Shown: in pieces, positions 1-8,650 of the stretch
Position numbering within the stretch: the first letter of the stretch is position 1
How the letters are laid out: every line of letters begins with the position of its first letter
Source of the DNA: Rhodospirillales bacterium
Lineage (GTDB): Bacteria > Pseudomonadota > Alphaproteobacteria > Acetobacterales > Acetobacteraceae
NCBI GenBank assembly: GCA_025362815.1
Contig: JANYFG010000054.1
Span: forward strand, 1 to 47,285
DNA: 47,285 nt
Reading direction: 5' to 3'
Program-made: the position numbers and the translations under genes
The notes under the pieces: model-generated
The model's database searches: none
The model's input: the letters and a program-made list of their open reading frames with translations, nothing else
Told to the model about the DNA's origin: nothing

Positions 1-136
1 TTGAGAACATGTTCGGCAAACTTAAAGACTGGAGGCGCATCCACACGCGCTACGATCGTTGCGCACACACCTTCTTCTCAGCCATCGCAATCGCAGCCGT
101 GGTCATCTTCTGGCTCTGATCAATGAGTCCTGACCC
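1..136 (+). mobile_element. 3' end of an IS5-family insertion sequence
   Basis: The window opens inside an insertion sequence. It holds the last 39 codons of a transposase followed by a short tail whose final bases, GAGTCCTGACCC (125-136), look like the terminal inverted repeat of IS5/IS427-type elements common in alphaproteobacteria. The left end lies outside the window, so neither the inverted repeat pair nor the target duplication can be confirmed. The tip of the element touches the stop codon of the convergent helicase gene. Confidence 0.7.
3..119 (+). CDS. IS5-family transposase, C-terminal fragment (cut by window start)
   Basis: The reading frame starting at base 3 gives 38 residues, beginning ENMFGKLKDWRRI and ending AVVIFWL before a TGA at 117-119. 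The block ENxFxxLKxWRRIxTRYD with a hydrophobic tail is the characteristic C-terminus of DDE transposases of the IS5 family (IS427 group), where the E belongs to the catalytic triad. In this group the transposase is often made from two frames by programmed frameshifting, which cannot be judged here. Only the end of the gene is visible, so activity is unknown. Confidence 0.8.
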   Translation, partial: ENMFGKLKDWRRIHTRYDRCAHTFFSAIAIAAVVIFWL

Positions 137-3100
137 TAAGCGGCGATCTTTTCAGGATTGCGGCCGAACAGATATTCGATCTCGTCGAACTCCAGCCCCG
201 GCAGATCCTCGCCCTCGCTGAACGCGATCTTCGCCAGCGCGGCCTTGCGTTCCTGCAACTCGATGATCCGCTCCTCCACGGTATCGGCGGCGATCATCTT
301 GTACACGAAAACCGACTTGGTCTGCCCGATCCGGTGCGCCCGGTCCGACGCCTGGTCCTCCACCGCCGGGTTCCACCACGGATCATAGTGTATCACCGTA
401 TCGGCCGATGTCAGGTTCAGGCCGCGCCCACCGGCCTTGAGGCTGATGAGAAACACCGGCACCTCACCGGCCTCGAACTTGCGAACAGGCTCGGCCCTGT
501 CCCGCGTGTCGCCGCGAAGCTCGGTGAACGTGATCCCAGCCTCCACCAGCCGCGGCTTGATGAGATCGAGCATCGAGGTGAACTGCGAGAACAGCAATAT
601 CCGGCGTCCCTCGCTCAACATCTCCGTCATCATGTCCAGGAGATCGTCGAGCTTGCTGGAGCTGTCCACCTTGCGCGCCGAGGGCAGCTTCACCAGGCGC
701 GGATCGCAACAGGCCTGTCGCAGCTTCAACAGCGCGTCCAGCACCACGATGCGGCTTTGGGCCAGGCTGTGCACCGCGATCTGCTCGCGCACCTTGTCGT
801 ACAGCGTGGCCCGGATCGTCTCGTACAACTCCCGCTGCGCCGGCGCCAACGTGATACGCCGCAAAATCGTGTGCTTGGGCGGAAGCTCCGTCGCCACCTC
901 AGACTTCGTGCGCCGCAGAATGAACGGCTTGATGCGCCGCACCAGCTGCAACCGGCGCAACGGATCGGCCTTCTTCTCGATCGGCGTGCGGAACCGCTTG
1001 GCAAAGCTGCGCCGGTCGCCCAGCAGCCCCGGCATCAGAAACGCGAACTGCGACCACAATTCCTCGAGATTGTTCTCGATCGGCGTGCCGGACAGGCACA
1101 GGCGGTGGCGCGTGTTCAGCTGGCACACCGCGCGCGTGGCCTTGGCATCCGGGCTCTTGATCGCCTGCGCCTCGTCCAGCGCCACGATATGCCACGGGAT
1201 CTCCACCATCTCGGCGATGTCGCGCGCCAGCACCGTATAGGTGGTGATCACCACGTGCAGCCCGTCCAGCTGGTTGCGCCGCTCATGCCGGTCGATGCCG
1301 TGCAGCACCGCCACCCGCAGATTGGGCGCGAATTTCGTCAGCTCGCTGGTCCAGTTCGAAACCAGGCTGGTCGGCACCACGATGAGGGCAGGGCGGTCGA
1401 GCCGGCCTGATTCCTGCTCCACCACGATATGCGCGATGGTCTGCGCGGTCTTGCCCAGGCCCATGTCGTCGGCCAGGAAGCCGGACATGCTGTTGGCGCG
1501 CAGGTGCTGCAGCCAGTCCACACCCTGCTGCTGATAAGGCCGCAGGCTCGCCTTGAAACTCGGTGGCACCACCACGGCCGTGATATCCGGCTCGCCCCGA
1601 AACCGATCGACATAGGCCTCGATAGCCGCCGCGTTCTGCCAGCGCGTGGTCAGCAGGTCTTCCAGCTCCAGCACCTGCAACGCCTCGGCGCCAGGCAGCA
1701 GCAACGTGTCGTCCGGCGTGCGATCGGCCGCCTCGATCAGGTCGGACATGATCGCCAGCAGCCGCTCGATCCGGTCCGCCGGCAGCCGCACGATCCGCCC
1801 GTCATCGAGGCTGGTGATCACCTCGCCGTCGACGATCTGCGCCGCCTCCATGCCGCCGCGTTCCAGCAGACGCGCCAGGATGGGCAGCAAGGGCCGCCTG
1901 ATGCCGTCGATCTCAATGCCCAGGTCCAGCGCGAAGCCACCGGCCTCGGCGTCGGCCACCTGCATATCGAACACGCCGACCGATTCCACGTTGCGCGGCC
2001 CGAAATCGGGCTCGATCACATGCGTCCAGCCCAATTCAGCCAAGGCCGGTACGCGCTGGCTCACGAAACCCTGCCACAGCTCCGGCGCGTCGCGGCCCAG
2101 AAAGGTGAAGACGCGAAGGCCGCGGGGATATTCGGGGTCCACGGTGCGCATTTGTACGAAGCCGTCCTGGCGCAGCAGCTCCAACGCCTCGGCCTCGCCG
2201 GTCTGGTCGCGCATGAAGCCCAGGGCCAGCCGCTTGGTGGTCTGCGGCAGCTGCACAATCTGGCGCTCGTCGTCCGGGCTCATCAGCACGCCGCCATAGT
2301 CGAACATCACGGTCAGCACATCGAGAAGCTGAAGGCGCCCGAAATCGTCCGGCGCGTGGATGCGCTGGAGCCGCAAAACCGGCTTGAACAGCTTCTCCTC
2401 GACGCGAACCTCTGTCATGGCGGCAAGCGTCGGCACCGAACGCCGCCCGCCGCTGCCGCGCGCCGCCCGGCCGGTGCTGCGGCGCTGCGTGGTGCTGGGC
2501 ACGCCGGGCTGGCGGATCTGCAGGCGGCCGGTGGCGCCGGTTGCGGCATCCACGTACCAAAGCCCCTGGGTGGTGGCGATCTCGGCGGAATCGGGGGGGA
2601 ACGCACGCGGCTGGTCCACGGCGAAAATCCGCTCGTCGCCCAGCCGCAGACGCTTGCCGCTGGGCTGCCAGCGCGCCTTGCCGGATTTTGCGAGCGCCTC
2701 CAGAACCGCCTCGGCCCGATGCGGCGGAATGCGCGTGGCCGACGCATCCGCGCCGGTCTCGCCCACCAGCCGGGCCAGGGTGCGGCTGGCTTCCAGGATG
2801 GTCGCGTCCTGCATCACCTCGGCCGGCGTGGCCGGCGCCTGCTGACGCGTGCGCTCGTTCACCAGAATGCTGTGCACCACGAACCCGGACGACGCTTCCG
2901 AAGGCGCCAGCTCCAGCACCAGCCGCCGCCGATCGGGCGTGGTGGACTTTGCAGCCGCCGCCTTGGTGGCCTTGCGCAAGGCGGGCAGCCGGGCGAGCGC
3001 TGCTATTCCCACGGCGGCGCGATGCCCGCATCCCGGGTTGCGGCAGGTGCAGGTGCTGCGAAAACTCACCTTCCTGGCTTCCAGAAAAGGCGTCAGCGTC

Positions 3101-3258
3101 GCTTCCTGATGCGTGCCGAGATGATCGACCGACCCGCTGATGGTGTCGCCCTCGAGCGTCACGTCGACGGAGCCCAGCAGGATGATGCTGCGGCCCCGCC
3201 GCAACGCCGCTTCATCGAACATACGGTCGAGATCTTCAGGCGAATAAGGCGTCGGCAT
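136..3258 (-). CDS. SNF2-family helicase with N-terminal SWIM zinc finger
   Basis: A 1040-residue Swi2/Snf2-type ATPase, predicted to translocate on double-stranded DNA and remodel protein-DNA complexes in the cytoplasm. Near the N-terminus is a SWIM zinc finger of CxCx4CxH form (Cys70, Cys72, Cys77, His79). The ATPase core starts near residue 570. Walker A reads DDMGLGKT (about 598), the Walker B box is DEAQ (about 695), motif III is LSGTPIEN, and motif VI is the family hallmark SDRAHRIGQ (about 974). The SWIM plus SNF2 arrangement and length match bacterial HepA-like proteins. No strong Shine-Dalgarno precedes the ATG. The TAG stop overlaps the end of the neighbouring insertion sequence. 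The physiological role is not deducible from context. Confidence 0.93.
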   Translation of the reverse strand: MPTPYSPEDLDRMFDEAALRRGRSIILLGSVDVTLEGDTISGSVDHLGTHQEATLTPFLEARKVSFRSTCTCRNPGCGHRAAVGIAALARLPALRKATKAAAAKSTTPDRRRLVLELAPSEASSGFVVHSILVNERTRQQAPATPAEVMQDATILEASRTLARLVGETGADASATRIPPHRAEAVLEALAKSGKARWQPSGKRLRLGDERIFAVDQPRAFPPDSAEIATTQGLWYVDAATGATGRLQIRQPGVPSTTQRRSTGRAARGSGGRRSVPTLAAMTEVRVEEKLFKPVLRLQRIHAPDDFGRLQLLDVLTVMFDYGGVLMSPDDERQIVQLPQTTKRLALGFMRDQTGEAEALELLRQDGFVQMRTVDPEYPRGLRVFTFLGRDAPELWQGFVSQRVPALAELGWTHVIEPDFGPRNVESVGVFDMQVADAEAGGFALDLGIEIDGIRRPLLPILARLLERGGMEAAQIVDGEVITSLDDGRIVRLPADRIERLLAIMSDLIEAADRTPDDTLLLPGAEALQVLELEDLLTTRWQNAAAIEAYVDRFRGEPDITAVVVPPSFKASLRPYQQQGVDWLQHLRANSMSGFLADDMGLGKTAQTIAHIVVEQESGRLDRPALIVVPTSLVSNWTSELTKFAPNLRVAVLHGIDRHERRNQLDGLHVVITTYTVLARDIAEMVEIPWHIVALDEAQAIKSPDAKATRAVCQLNTRHRLCLSGTPIENNLEELWSQFAFLMPGLLGDRRSFAKRFRTPIEKKADPLRRLQLVRRIKPFILRRTKSEVATELPPKHTILRRITLAPAQRELYETIRATLYDKVREQIAVHSLAQSRIVVLDALLKLRQACCDPRLVKLPSARKVDSSSKLDDLLDMMTEMLSEGRRILLFSQFTSMLDLIKPRLVEAGITFTELRGDTRDRAEPVRKFEAGEVPVFLISLKAGGRGLNLTSADTVIHYDPWWNPAVEDQASDRAHRIGQTKSVFVYKMIAADTVEERIIELQERKAALAKIAFSEGEDLPGLEFDEIEYLFGRNPEKIAA

Positions 3259-3495
3259 TCAGAAAAATCACCTTTGGCCATGACGGGCGCGGCCGCGCAT
3301 GCGCGCGGCCAACGAGAGACCTTAGCAGCTACAACGCGATTGGTCGTGAACGATAATTCGTGGCTGCCATCGGATTTGCACCACAAACTCTGCTTTGCGC
3401 TGAAAAAATCGCCGCGTTAACCGAATATTTTTGTGCATGCGGTCAACTGAGCGGGCGCCTGCAATTCGGCACGGGGCACAGCACAGGACAAAAAC

Positions 3496-4005
3496 ATGGC
3501 CCGCACCGCCGCATCGCGCCACCTGATGGCCGGCCAGCAACCCCGCCATGGCCTGCTGGATGGGCCCAGCCTCATCATCCCGCTGTTCCTGTTCGCGCTG
3601 GTGATCGGCGTCATCGTGGGCCTCGGCGCCAACCATCTTTCGCAAACACGTCTGTCGCACCAGTCCGGGCACGCAGCTTCGCGGCAGGACGCGAACGTCC
3701 CAGCGGCGGCGGAGCGCCTTGGCTACCGGAACGGGCCCGATTTCTGGAACGACGAAGCGCGCGCCGCCAGCGCGTTGCAGGAGGTATTGGCCGCCGAGGC
3801 CGGTGCCCAACGCCTGTGGCAAAATCCGGAAACCGGCAATCGTGGCAACATCTGGGCGTCGGCGGAAACCACGCGCCCCGGCGGTGAGTCCTGTCGCAAC
3901 CTGGAACGGCGCACGCTCATCAACGGCGCCTTTCGCAATGCCCAGGCCACGGCCTGCCGCCGTGGCGCGGCCTGGGATCAAACAGTCGAATGGCAGGCCG
4001 AATGA
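3496..4005 (+). CDS. membrane-anchored protein with 17-kDa/RT0821-like surface antigen domain
   Basis: A 169-residue protein with one membrane segment at about residues 26-46 (LIIPLFLFALVIGVIVGL), followed by a periplasmic or surface part. The C-terminal half has the pattern LWQNPETGNRGNI...CRNLERRT...ACRRG, with two cysteines. It resembles the C-terminal domain of the rickettsial 17-kDa/RT0821 surface-protein family (WxNxxTGxxG ... CREY ... GTACRxxDG). Unlike that family's usual lipoproteins there is no lipobox; the protein seems held by its N-terminal helix instead. It stands alone, with 237 bp of non-coding DNA upstream that probably carries its promoter and that of the divergent helicase. 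Function is unknown; the family link is moderate. Confidence 0.7.
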   Translation: MARTAASRHLMAGQQPRHGLLDGPSLIIPLFLFALVIGVIVGLGANHLSQTRLSHQSGHAASRQDANVPAAAERLGYRNGPDFWNDEARAASALQEVLAAEAGAQRLWQNPETGNRGNIWASAETTRPGGESCRNLERRTLINGAFRNAQATACRRGAAWDQTVEWQAE

Positions 4006-4031
4006 TCAGCCCGAATGATTAGCTTGCGTGG

Positions 4032-4946
4032 TCAGCCCACATGATCAATTTGGGCCCCCACCAGCCGAGACGGATCCGCGCCCACCCGGCTGTCGCCATC
4101 CGCCCCGGCCAGGGACAGGGTGAAATCATAATGGATGGCCTCAAGCTCGGGGCAGGGTGAGTGCGGGTCCGGGGCCGGCGAGACGATCAACGATTTCGAA
4201 ACGCCGAACACCGTGTCCGAGTCGATATATGGGTCGTCGGCGAAATAAACGGAGGTCACCAATTCGCGGTAGCCCTCGGCGCCGACCAGAAAATGAATAT
4301 GCGCGGGCCGGCAGCCATGCCGCTTCTGCGCCAACACCAGGCGGCCCACCGGGCCGTCCATCGGAATGTAGTAGCCAAGCGGGCGCACCGTGCGGAAATG
4401 AAAGCGCCCCTCCGCATCGGTGGTGAACACGGCCCGGTGGTCCATCTTCTCCTGTCCGTGCAGCTGCATGTCATAGAACCCATGCGCATCGGTCTGCCAC
4501 ACCTGCACCATCGCATGCGCCACGCCCGCTCCGGCGGCGTTGCGGATCTGGCCGTAGAAAACCAGCTCGGGCGCATCCGGCAGTGCTGCGATGGAGTCAC
4601 CCAGCTTCAGATGCGGCGCCGTCTCGCGATAGAACGGCCCCAGCAGACTGGCATCGGTCGCCTTCTCCAACGACGTCTTGGCGTGCAGCGCATTGACCAT
4701 CGCACTCAGCCCCAGCACGTCGGACAGCAGGATCGTCTCCTGCCGGCTGGCCGTGCAGGTCTTGCCGATCTCGGTCATGAACCCGATGCCCAACAGCCAC
4801 TCTTCCGGCGTCAGCTTCACATCGCGCGCGAAGGCGTGGAGATGACGCACCGCCGCGTCCATGATCTCGCGCAGCCGGTCGCTCGGCGTGTCTTGCATCT
4901 GGGCAATCACCGCGTCGGTGACGGTGAACTCGTCGAGGTCATGCAT
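4032..4946 (-). CDS. intradiol ring-cleavage dioxygenase (hydroxyquinol 1,2-dioxygenase-like)
   Basis: A 304-residue non-haem Fe(III) dioxygenase that would open catechol or hydroxyquinol between the two hydroxyls. The N-terminal third is the helical dimerisation domain of this family. The catalytic domain supplies the four expected iron ligands: Tyr158 (HGFYDM), Tyr192 (GYYIPMDGPVG), His216 and His218 (RPAHIHF). Overall it resembles hydroxyquinol 1,2-dioxygenases more than small-substrate catechol enzymes, but substrate choice is an inference. The ATG at 4946 was chosen over an upstream in-frame start because GGGAGA sits just before it and MHDLDEF is a usual beginning. The next gene on this strand, 87 bp upstream, encodes a ModA-like binding protein; no other aromatic-degradation genes are present. 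Confidence 0.88.
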   Translation of the reverse strand: MHDLDEFTVTDAVIAQMQDTPSDRLREIMDAAVRHLHAFARDVKLTPEEWLLGIGFMTEIGKTCTASRQETILLSDVLGLSAMVNALHAKTSLEKATDASLLGPFYRETAPHLKLGDSIAALPDAPELVFYGQIRNAAGAGVAHAMVQVWQTDAHGFYDMQLHGQEKMDHRAVFTTDAEGRFHFRTVRPLGYYIPMDGPVGRLVLAQKRHGCRPAHIHFLVGAEGYRELVTSVYFADDPYIDSDTVFGVSKSLIVSPAPDPHSPCPELEAIHYDFTLSLAGADGDSRVGADPSRLVGAQIDHVG

Positions 4947-5033
4947 GGCATTCTCCCTGATGGATCGTGTCGTCGAATCTCTTTGCCAGACCGTCGCGCG
5001 GCTGCTCTGCACACGTCAACCCGCAACCTCGGC

Positions 5034-5807
5034 TCAGGGAGCCGGCACGACCTCGAACCCTTGCAGCCGATACGCAGCACCCGCCTTTGGCCCCGCGAGA
5101 TAATCCAGCAGGCGACGCGCCGCCTCCGGATTGCGCGTGCCCTTCGCCAGCCCCGCCGCATAGATCGTGCGCAGCTGCAACGCCTCGGGAAGCGTGCCGA
5201 CCAGATCGGTCCCCGCCACCGGCAGGATCTCGCTCACCTGCCCAAGCCCCAACGCCACCTCGCCCCGTGCCGCGGCCTCCATCGCCACCTGCCCCTCGGG
5301 GTAATACTTGAGGTGCGGACGCACCGTCTCCATCACCCCCAACTGCTCCAACAGCTTCGCCAGATAGATGCCGGACGTGGCGCCGGTGCCGGGGTCCGCC
5401 ATGCCGATGGAAGAGGCCGCCAGCAGCGCTGCCTTGAACGCGGCCTCGGTCGAGATATCCGGGTGCGGCGCGCCGGATCGCACCGCGGCGCCGAGCTTCA
5501 CCAGGCCCAGCCGCCGCATCGACCCGTCCACCACCAGATCGCGCTTCACGAGATCGCCGAGCGGGGCCGGTGGCACGATCACCACGTCGAACACCTCGCC
5601 GCCCACCGCCTTGTCACGAATGAACCCGGCCGTTCCGAACACGAAGGTCACGTGATCGCCGGTCGCCGCCACGAATTCGGCGGGCACCTCCGCCACCGCG
5701 GTCTTCATCGCGGCCGCCGACAGCACCACCAGGTCGCTGGCCAGCGCCGGCGGGGCGCCCAGACCGATCGTCATCAGCATCAGCAGCCCGGACGGGGTGA
5801 TCTTCAC
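5034..5807 (-). CDS. ModA-like periplasmic substrate-binding protein
   Basis: A 257-residue exported protein resembling the molybdate/sulfate-type extracellular binding proteins (SBP_bac_11). An N-terminal signal peptide (KITPSGLLMLMTIGLG...ALAS) precedes DLVVLSAAAMKTAVAEV, the usual first strand of ModA-like folds. Later come the GMADPGTGATSGIYLAKLLEQLG and EVALGLGQVSEIL blocks of the family. The start is a GTG at 5807, set by AAGGAG placed eight bases upstream. No ModB or ModC permease genes are nearby. It follows the same strand as the downstream dioxygenase, so it may sense or bind a small carboxylate or aromatic ligand rather than molybdate; this is a guess from position. Several orphan ModA-like proteins have non-transport roles. 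Confidence 0.8.
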   Translation of the reverse strand: MKITPSGLLMLMTIGLGAPPALASDLVVLSAAAMKTAVAEVPAEFVAATGDHVTFVFGTAGFIRDKAVGGEVFDVVIVPPAPLGDLVKRDLVVDGSMRRLGLVKLGAAVRSGAPHPDISTEAAFKAALLAASSIGMADPGTGATSGIYLAKLLEQLGVMETVRPHLKYYPEGQVAMEAAARGEVALGLGQVSEILPVAGTDLVGTLPEALQLRTIYAAGLAKGTRNPEAARRLLDYLAGPKAGAAYRLQGFEVVPAP

Positions 5808-5906
5808 GAATGCGCTCCTTGTCGAATGTGCCGCGACGCCAAAAACGGCCTGCGAAAGTCCAAGGAAAGGGATTGTCTTCCCCCCCGCCTGTGTCAACCT
5901 TTCCGC

Positions 5907-6620
5907 ATGACCTATTCCATTCTCGTCCGAGACCGCGCCACCGGCGCGCTCGGTGCCGCCGTGGCCTCGCGCTTCTTCGCGGTGGGCAGCCTTTGCATCC
6001 ATGTCGAAGGCGGCGTGGCGGCACTTGCCACCCAGGCGCTCGTCAATCCCATGTATGCCGTGCACGCCATGCCGCGTCTGCGCGCCGGCGCGGCGCCCGC
6101 CGAGGTGCTCGCCGCCCTCGTCGGCCCCGACCCCGCCATCGCCCAGCGCCAGTTCCATATCATCGACGCCACCGGCCGCATCGCCCAGCACACCGGCCCC
6201 GGCTGCGTCGGCTGGGCCGGCCATGTCGCGGGGCTGGATGTCTCGGTCGCCGGCAACATGCTGGCCGGCCCCCAGGTCGTCGCCGCCACCCGCGATGCGT
6301 TTCTGGCCACCTCCGCCACGGCAAACCTGGCGGACCGCCTCCTCACCGCCATGGAGGCAGGTGAGGCAGCAGGCGGCGACAAGCGGGGGCGCCAGGGCGC
6401 GGGCCTGAAGATCTGCACCGCCGACCCCTATCCCGACCTCGACATCCGCGCCGACGATCATCCCGATCCGCTCGCCGAACTGCGCCGCCTGCACCGCGTG
6501 AGCCTGGAACGCTACGCCGTCTTCCGCCGCTTCCTCGCCGGCCGCGACAGCCCCTACGGCGAGCTCGACCGCACCATCATCGAAGCCGCCATCGCCAAGG
6601 ACGGCCGCCCGCAAACCTGA
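5907..6620 (+). CDS. DUF1028 family Ntn-hydrolase-like protein
   Basis: A 237-residue member of DUF1028, a family with an N-terminal-nucleophile hydrolase fold and no settled reaction. The N-terminus MTYSILVRDRATGALGAAVASRFFAVG is characteristic, as are the conserved ALATQALVNPMYA and VAGNMLAGPQVV blocks. There is no signal peptide, so it should act in the cytoplasm. The next gene, a peptide-type ABC binding protein, begins about 30 bp downstream, suggesting one operon and a role in processing an imported amide or peptide; that is inference. The long upstream extension of this open frame is antisense to the ModA-like gene and was rejected. Confidence 0.88.
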   Translation: MTYSILVRDRATGALGAAVASRFFAVGSLCIHVEGGVAALATQALVNPMYAVHAMPRLRAGAAPAEVLAALVGPDPAIAQRQFHIIDATGRIAQHTGPGCVGWAGHVAGLDVSVAGNMLAGPQVVAATRDAFLATSATANLADRLLTAMEAGEAAGGDKRGRQGAGLKICTADPYPDLDIRADDHPDPLAELRRLHRVSLERYAVFRRFLAGRDSPYGELDRTIIEAAIAKDGRPQT

Positions 6621-6650
6621 CCGATGCCGACCCTGACAGGAACCCTTCCC

Positions 6651-8171
6651 ATGCGCCGCCTTCTTCTCAATGCCCTGCTTGCCGCACCCATGGCGCTCTT
6701 CCTGGCCCTCCCCCAGGCCGCTCAGGCGCAAACGCTCCGCATCGGCCTGCGCGAGGACCCGGACCTGCTCGATCCCACCCTCGGCTCCAGCTATGTCGGC
6801 CGCATCGTCTATGCCGCCATGTGCGACAAGCTGTTCGACCTCGACGAGAACCTGCGCATCGTGCCCATGCTGGCCACCTCCTACAGCTACGAGGACCCCA
6901 CCCACCTCGTTCTGCAGCTCCGTGCCGGCGTCACCTTCCACGACGGCGAAAAATTCGATGCCGAGGCGGTGAAGTTCAAGATCAACCGCGATCTCACCGC
7001 CAAAGGCAGCATGCGCGCAGGCGAGATCAACTCCATCCAATCCGTCGAGGTCACCGGCCCGCTCAGCGTGCGCATCACGCTGAAAGCCCCCGCCTCGCAG
7101 CTTCTGGCCCAGCTCACCGACCGCGCCGGCATCATGATCTCGCCCAAGGCGGTGGAAACCCTCGGCGACAAGTTCGGCACCGCGCCCGTCTGCGCCGGCC
7201 CCTTCGCGTTCGACAGCCGCGTCGCCCAGGACCGCATCGTGCTGAAGCGCTACCCCGGCTACTGGAACGCGGCCGACTATCATTTCGACCAGATCATCTA
7301 CCAGCCCATCACCAGCCCGTCCGTCCGCCTCGCCAACCTGCAGGCCGGCAGCCTCGACCTCGTGGAATACATCACCCCCACCGATATCGAGGCGGTCAAG
7401 CGCGACCCCAGGCTGAAACTCGCGATCGGCGACGGCCTCGCCTACACCGGCATCACCTTCAACACCGATAACGGCCCCGCCAAAGCCACCATCGCCGGGC
7501 AGAACAAGCTGGTTCGCCAGGCGTTCGACCTTGCCATCGACCGCACCGCCCTGATCCAGGTCGTCTATAACGGCATGTATTCGCCCACCGTGCAGGCCAA
7601 CACGCCCAGCTCGCCCTATTACATCAAGGATTATGCCCCACCCGAGCGCGACGTCGCCCGGGCGAAGGCCCTGCTGAAACAGGCGGGTATCACGGCCCCG
7701 GTGCCCATCCTGTTGACGGTGTCCAACAGCCCCGACATCCAGCAGGCCGCCGAGGTCATCCAGTCGATGGTGGCCGAGGCCGGGTTCGACCTGAAGATCA
7801 AGACGATGGAATTCGCCTCCTCGCTGCAGGCGGGCTACGCCGGCGATTTCCAGGCCTACATGATCGGCTGGTCCGGGCGCTCCGATCCGGACGGCAACAT
7901 GTGGCAGATGCTGCACACCGGCGGCACCTTCAACTACGGCAAATACAGCAACCCCGAAATCGACACGCTGCTGGACGACGCCCGCAAGGTCACCGGCATC
8001 GACGAACGACGCGCCTTCTACGCCAAGGTCTGGGCGCAGGAACGCCAGGACCTTCCCCTCGTCTATCTCTGGACCAGCCGCAACGTGGTGGGCATGCGCA
8101 AGGAGGTCACCGGGTTCAAACAGGTGCCGGACGGCCTGATCCGCCTGCAGGGCGTCAGCCTGGCGAAATAA
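6651..8171 (+). CDS. ABC transporter substrate-binding protein, peptide/nickel family 5
   Basis: A 506-residue periplasmic solute-binding protein (SBP_bac_5). The ATG at 6651 gives a clean signal peptide (MRRLLLNALLAAPMALFLAL ending AQA) and follows a weak AGGAA; an upstream ATG at 6624 would add nine polar residues. The mature part begins QTLRIGLREDPDLLDPTLG, followed by the family signature LVLQLRAGVTFHDGEKFDAEAVKF, and later KRYPGYWNAADYHFD and VRQAFDLAIDRTALI. This family binds oligopeptides, glutathione, opines or nickel; the ligand cannot be read off. Permease and ATPase partners are absent from the window. It is probably co-transcribed with the DUF1028 gene just upstream. Confidence 0.92.
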   Translation: MRRLLLNALLAAPMALFLALPQAAQAQTLRIGLREDPDLLDPTLGSSYVGRIVYAAMCDKLFDLDENLRIVPMLATSYSYEDPTHLVLQLRAGVTFHDGEKFDAEAVKFKINRDLTAKGSMRAGEINSIQSVEVTGPLSVRITLKAPASQLLAQLTDRAGIMISPKAVETLGDKFGTAPVCAGPFAFDSRVAQDRIVLKRYPGYWNAADYHFDQIIYQPITSPSVRLANLQAGSLDLVEYITPTDIEAVKRDPRLKLAIGDGLAYTGITFNTDNGPAKATIAGQNKLVRQAFDLAIDRTALIQVVYNGMYSPTVQANTPSSPYYIKDYAPPERDVARAKALLKQAGITAPVPILLTVSNSPDIQQAAEVIQSMVAEAGFDLKIKTMEFASSLQAGYAGDFQAYMIGWSGRSDPDGNMWQMLHTGGTFNYGKYSNPEIDTLLDDARKVTGIDERRAFYAKVWAQERQDLPLVYLWTSRNVVGMRKEVTGFKQVPDGLIRLQGVSLAK

Positions 8172-8180
8172 TCCAGTCCG

Positions 8181-8639
8181 TCATGGTGCCGCCGGGATCT
8201 CGCGCGGCACCATGATGACGGCGGTGATCGTTTGCACCACCGCACCGTCCTGGCGCGTGGTGGTGGTGCGCAATTTCATCAGGCCGCGATCGGGGCGCGA
8301 GCGGCTGGCGCGCAATTCCAGGATCTCGCTCTGCGCGCTGAGCACATCGCCCGGGCGCACCGGCGTCGGCCACGCCATACTCTCAACGCCCGCGCCCACG
8401 GCGCCCCCGGCGAGCTTCGGGCACGCCCCATCGATCAACAGCCGCATCGTGACACACGCCGTATGCCACCCGCTGGCGATCAGGCCGCCGAGCGGCCCGG
8501 CGCTGGCCGCGGCCTCGTCCACATGCATCGGCTGGGGGTCGAACTCGGACGCGAAGGACACGATCCGGTCGCGCTCCATGGTGATGGGCCCGGCGTGGTA
8601 GGTGGCGCCCACCGCCAGATCGTCGAAATACAAACCCAT
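8181..8639 (-). CDS. MaoC-like hotdog-fold dehydratase
   Basis: A 152-residue single hotdog domain of the MaoC/R-hydratase type, which adds water across enoyl-CoA double bonds. The hydratase motif appears as FASEFDPQPMHVDEAAA, giving the usual catalytic pair Asp34 and His39, followed by GLIASGWHTACVTMRLL. The start is well set by AAGGAGG a few bases upstream. It lies 11 bp after the opgH stop on the same strand, so the two are probably co-transcribed although functionally unrelated. It converges with the ABC binding protein gene. The acyl-CoA substrate is unknown. Confidence 0.9.
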   Translation of the reverse strand: MGLYFDDLAVGATYHAGPITMERDRIVSFASEFDPQPMHVDEAAASAGPLGGLIASGWHTACVTMRLLIDGACPKLAGGAVGAGVESMAWPTPVRPGDVLSAQSEILELRASRSRPDRGLMKLRTTTTRQDGAVVQTITAVIMVPREIPAAP

Positions 8640-8650
8640 CGCATCCTCCT

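Noticed and set aside
1429..3420. A 663-codon open frame on the plus strand opposite the helicase
   Set aside because: It is antisense to a well-supported SNF2 gene and its translation (runs of Arg, Gln, His) has no recognisable domain.
5034..7916. A 960-codon minus-strand frame
   Set aside because: Only its last 257 codons are the ModA-like gene. The rest is antisense to the DUF1028 and ABC binding protein genes.
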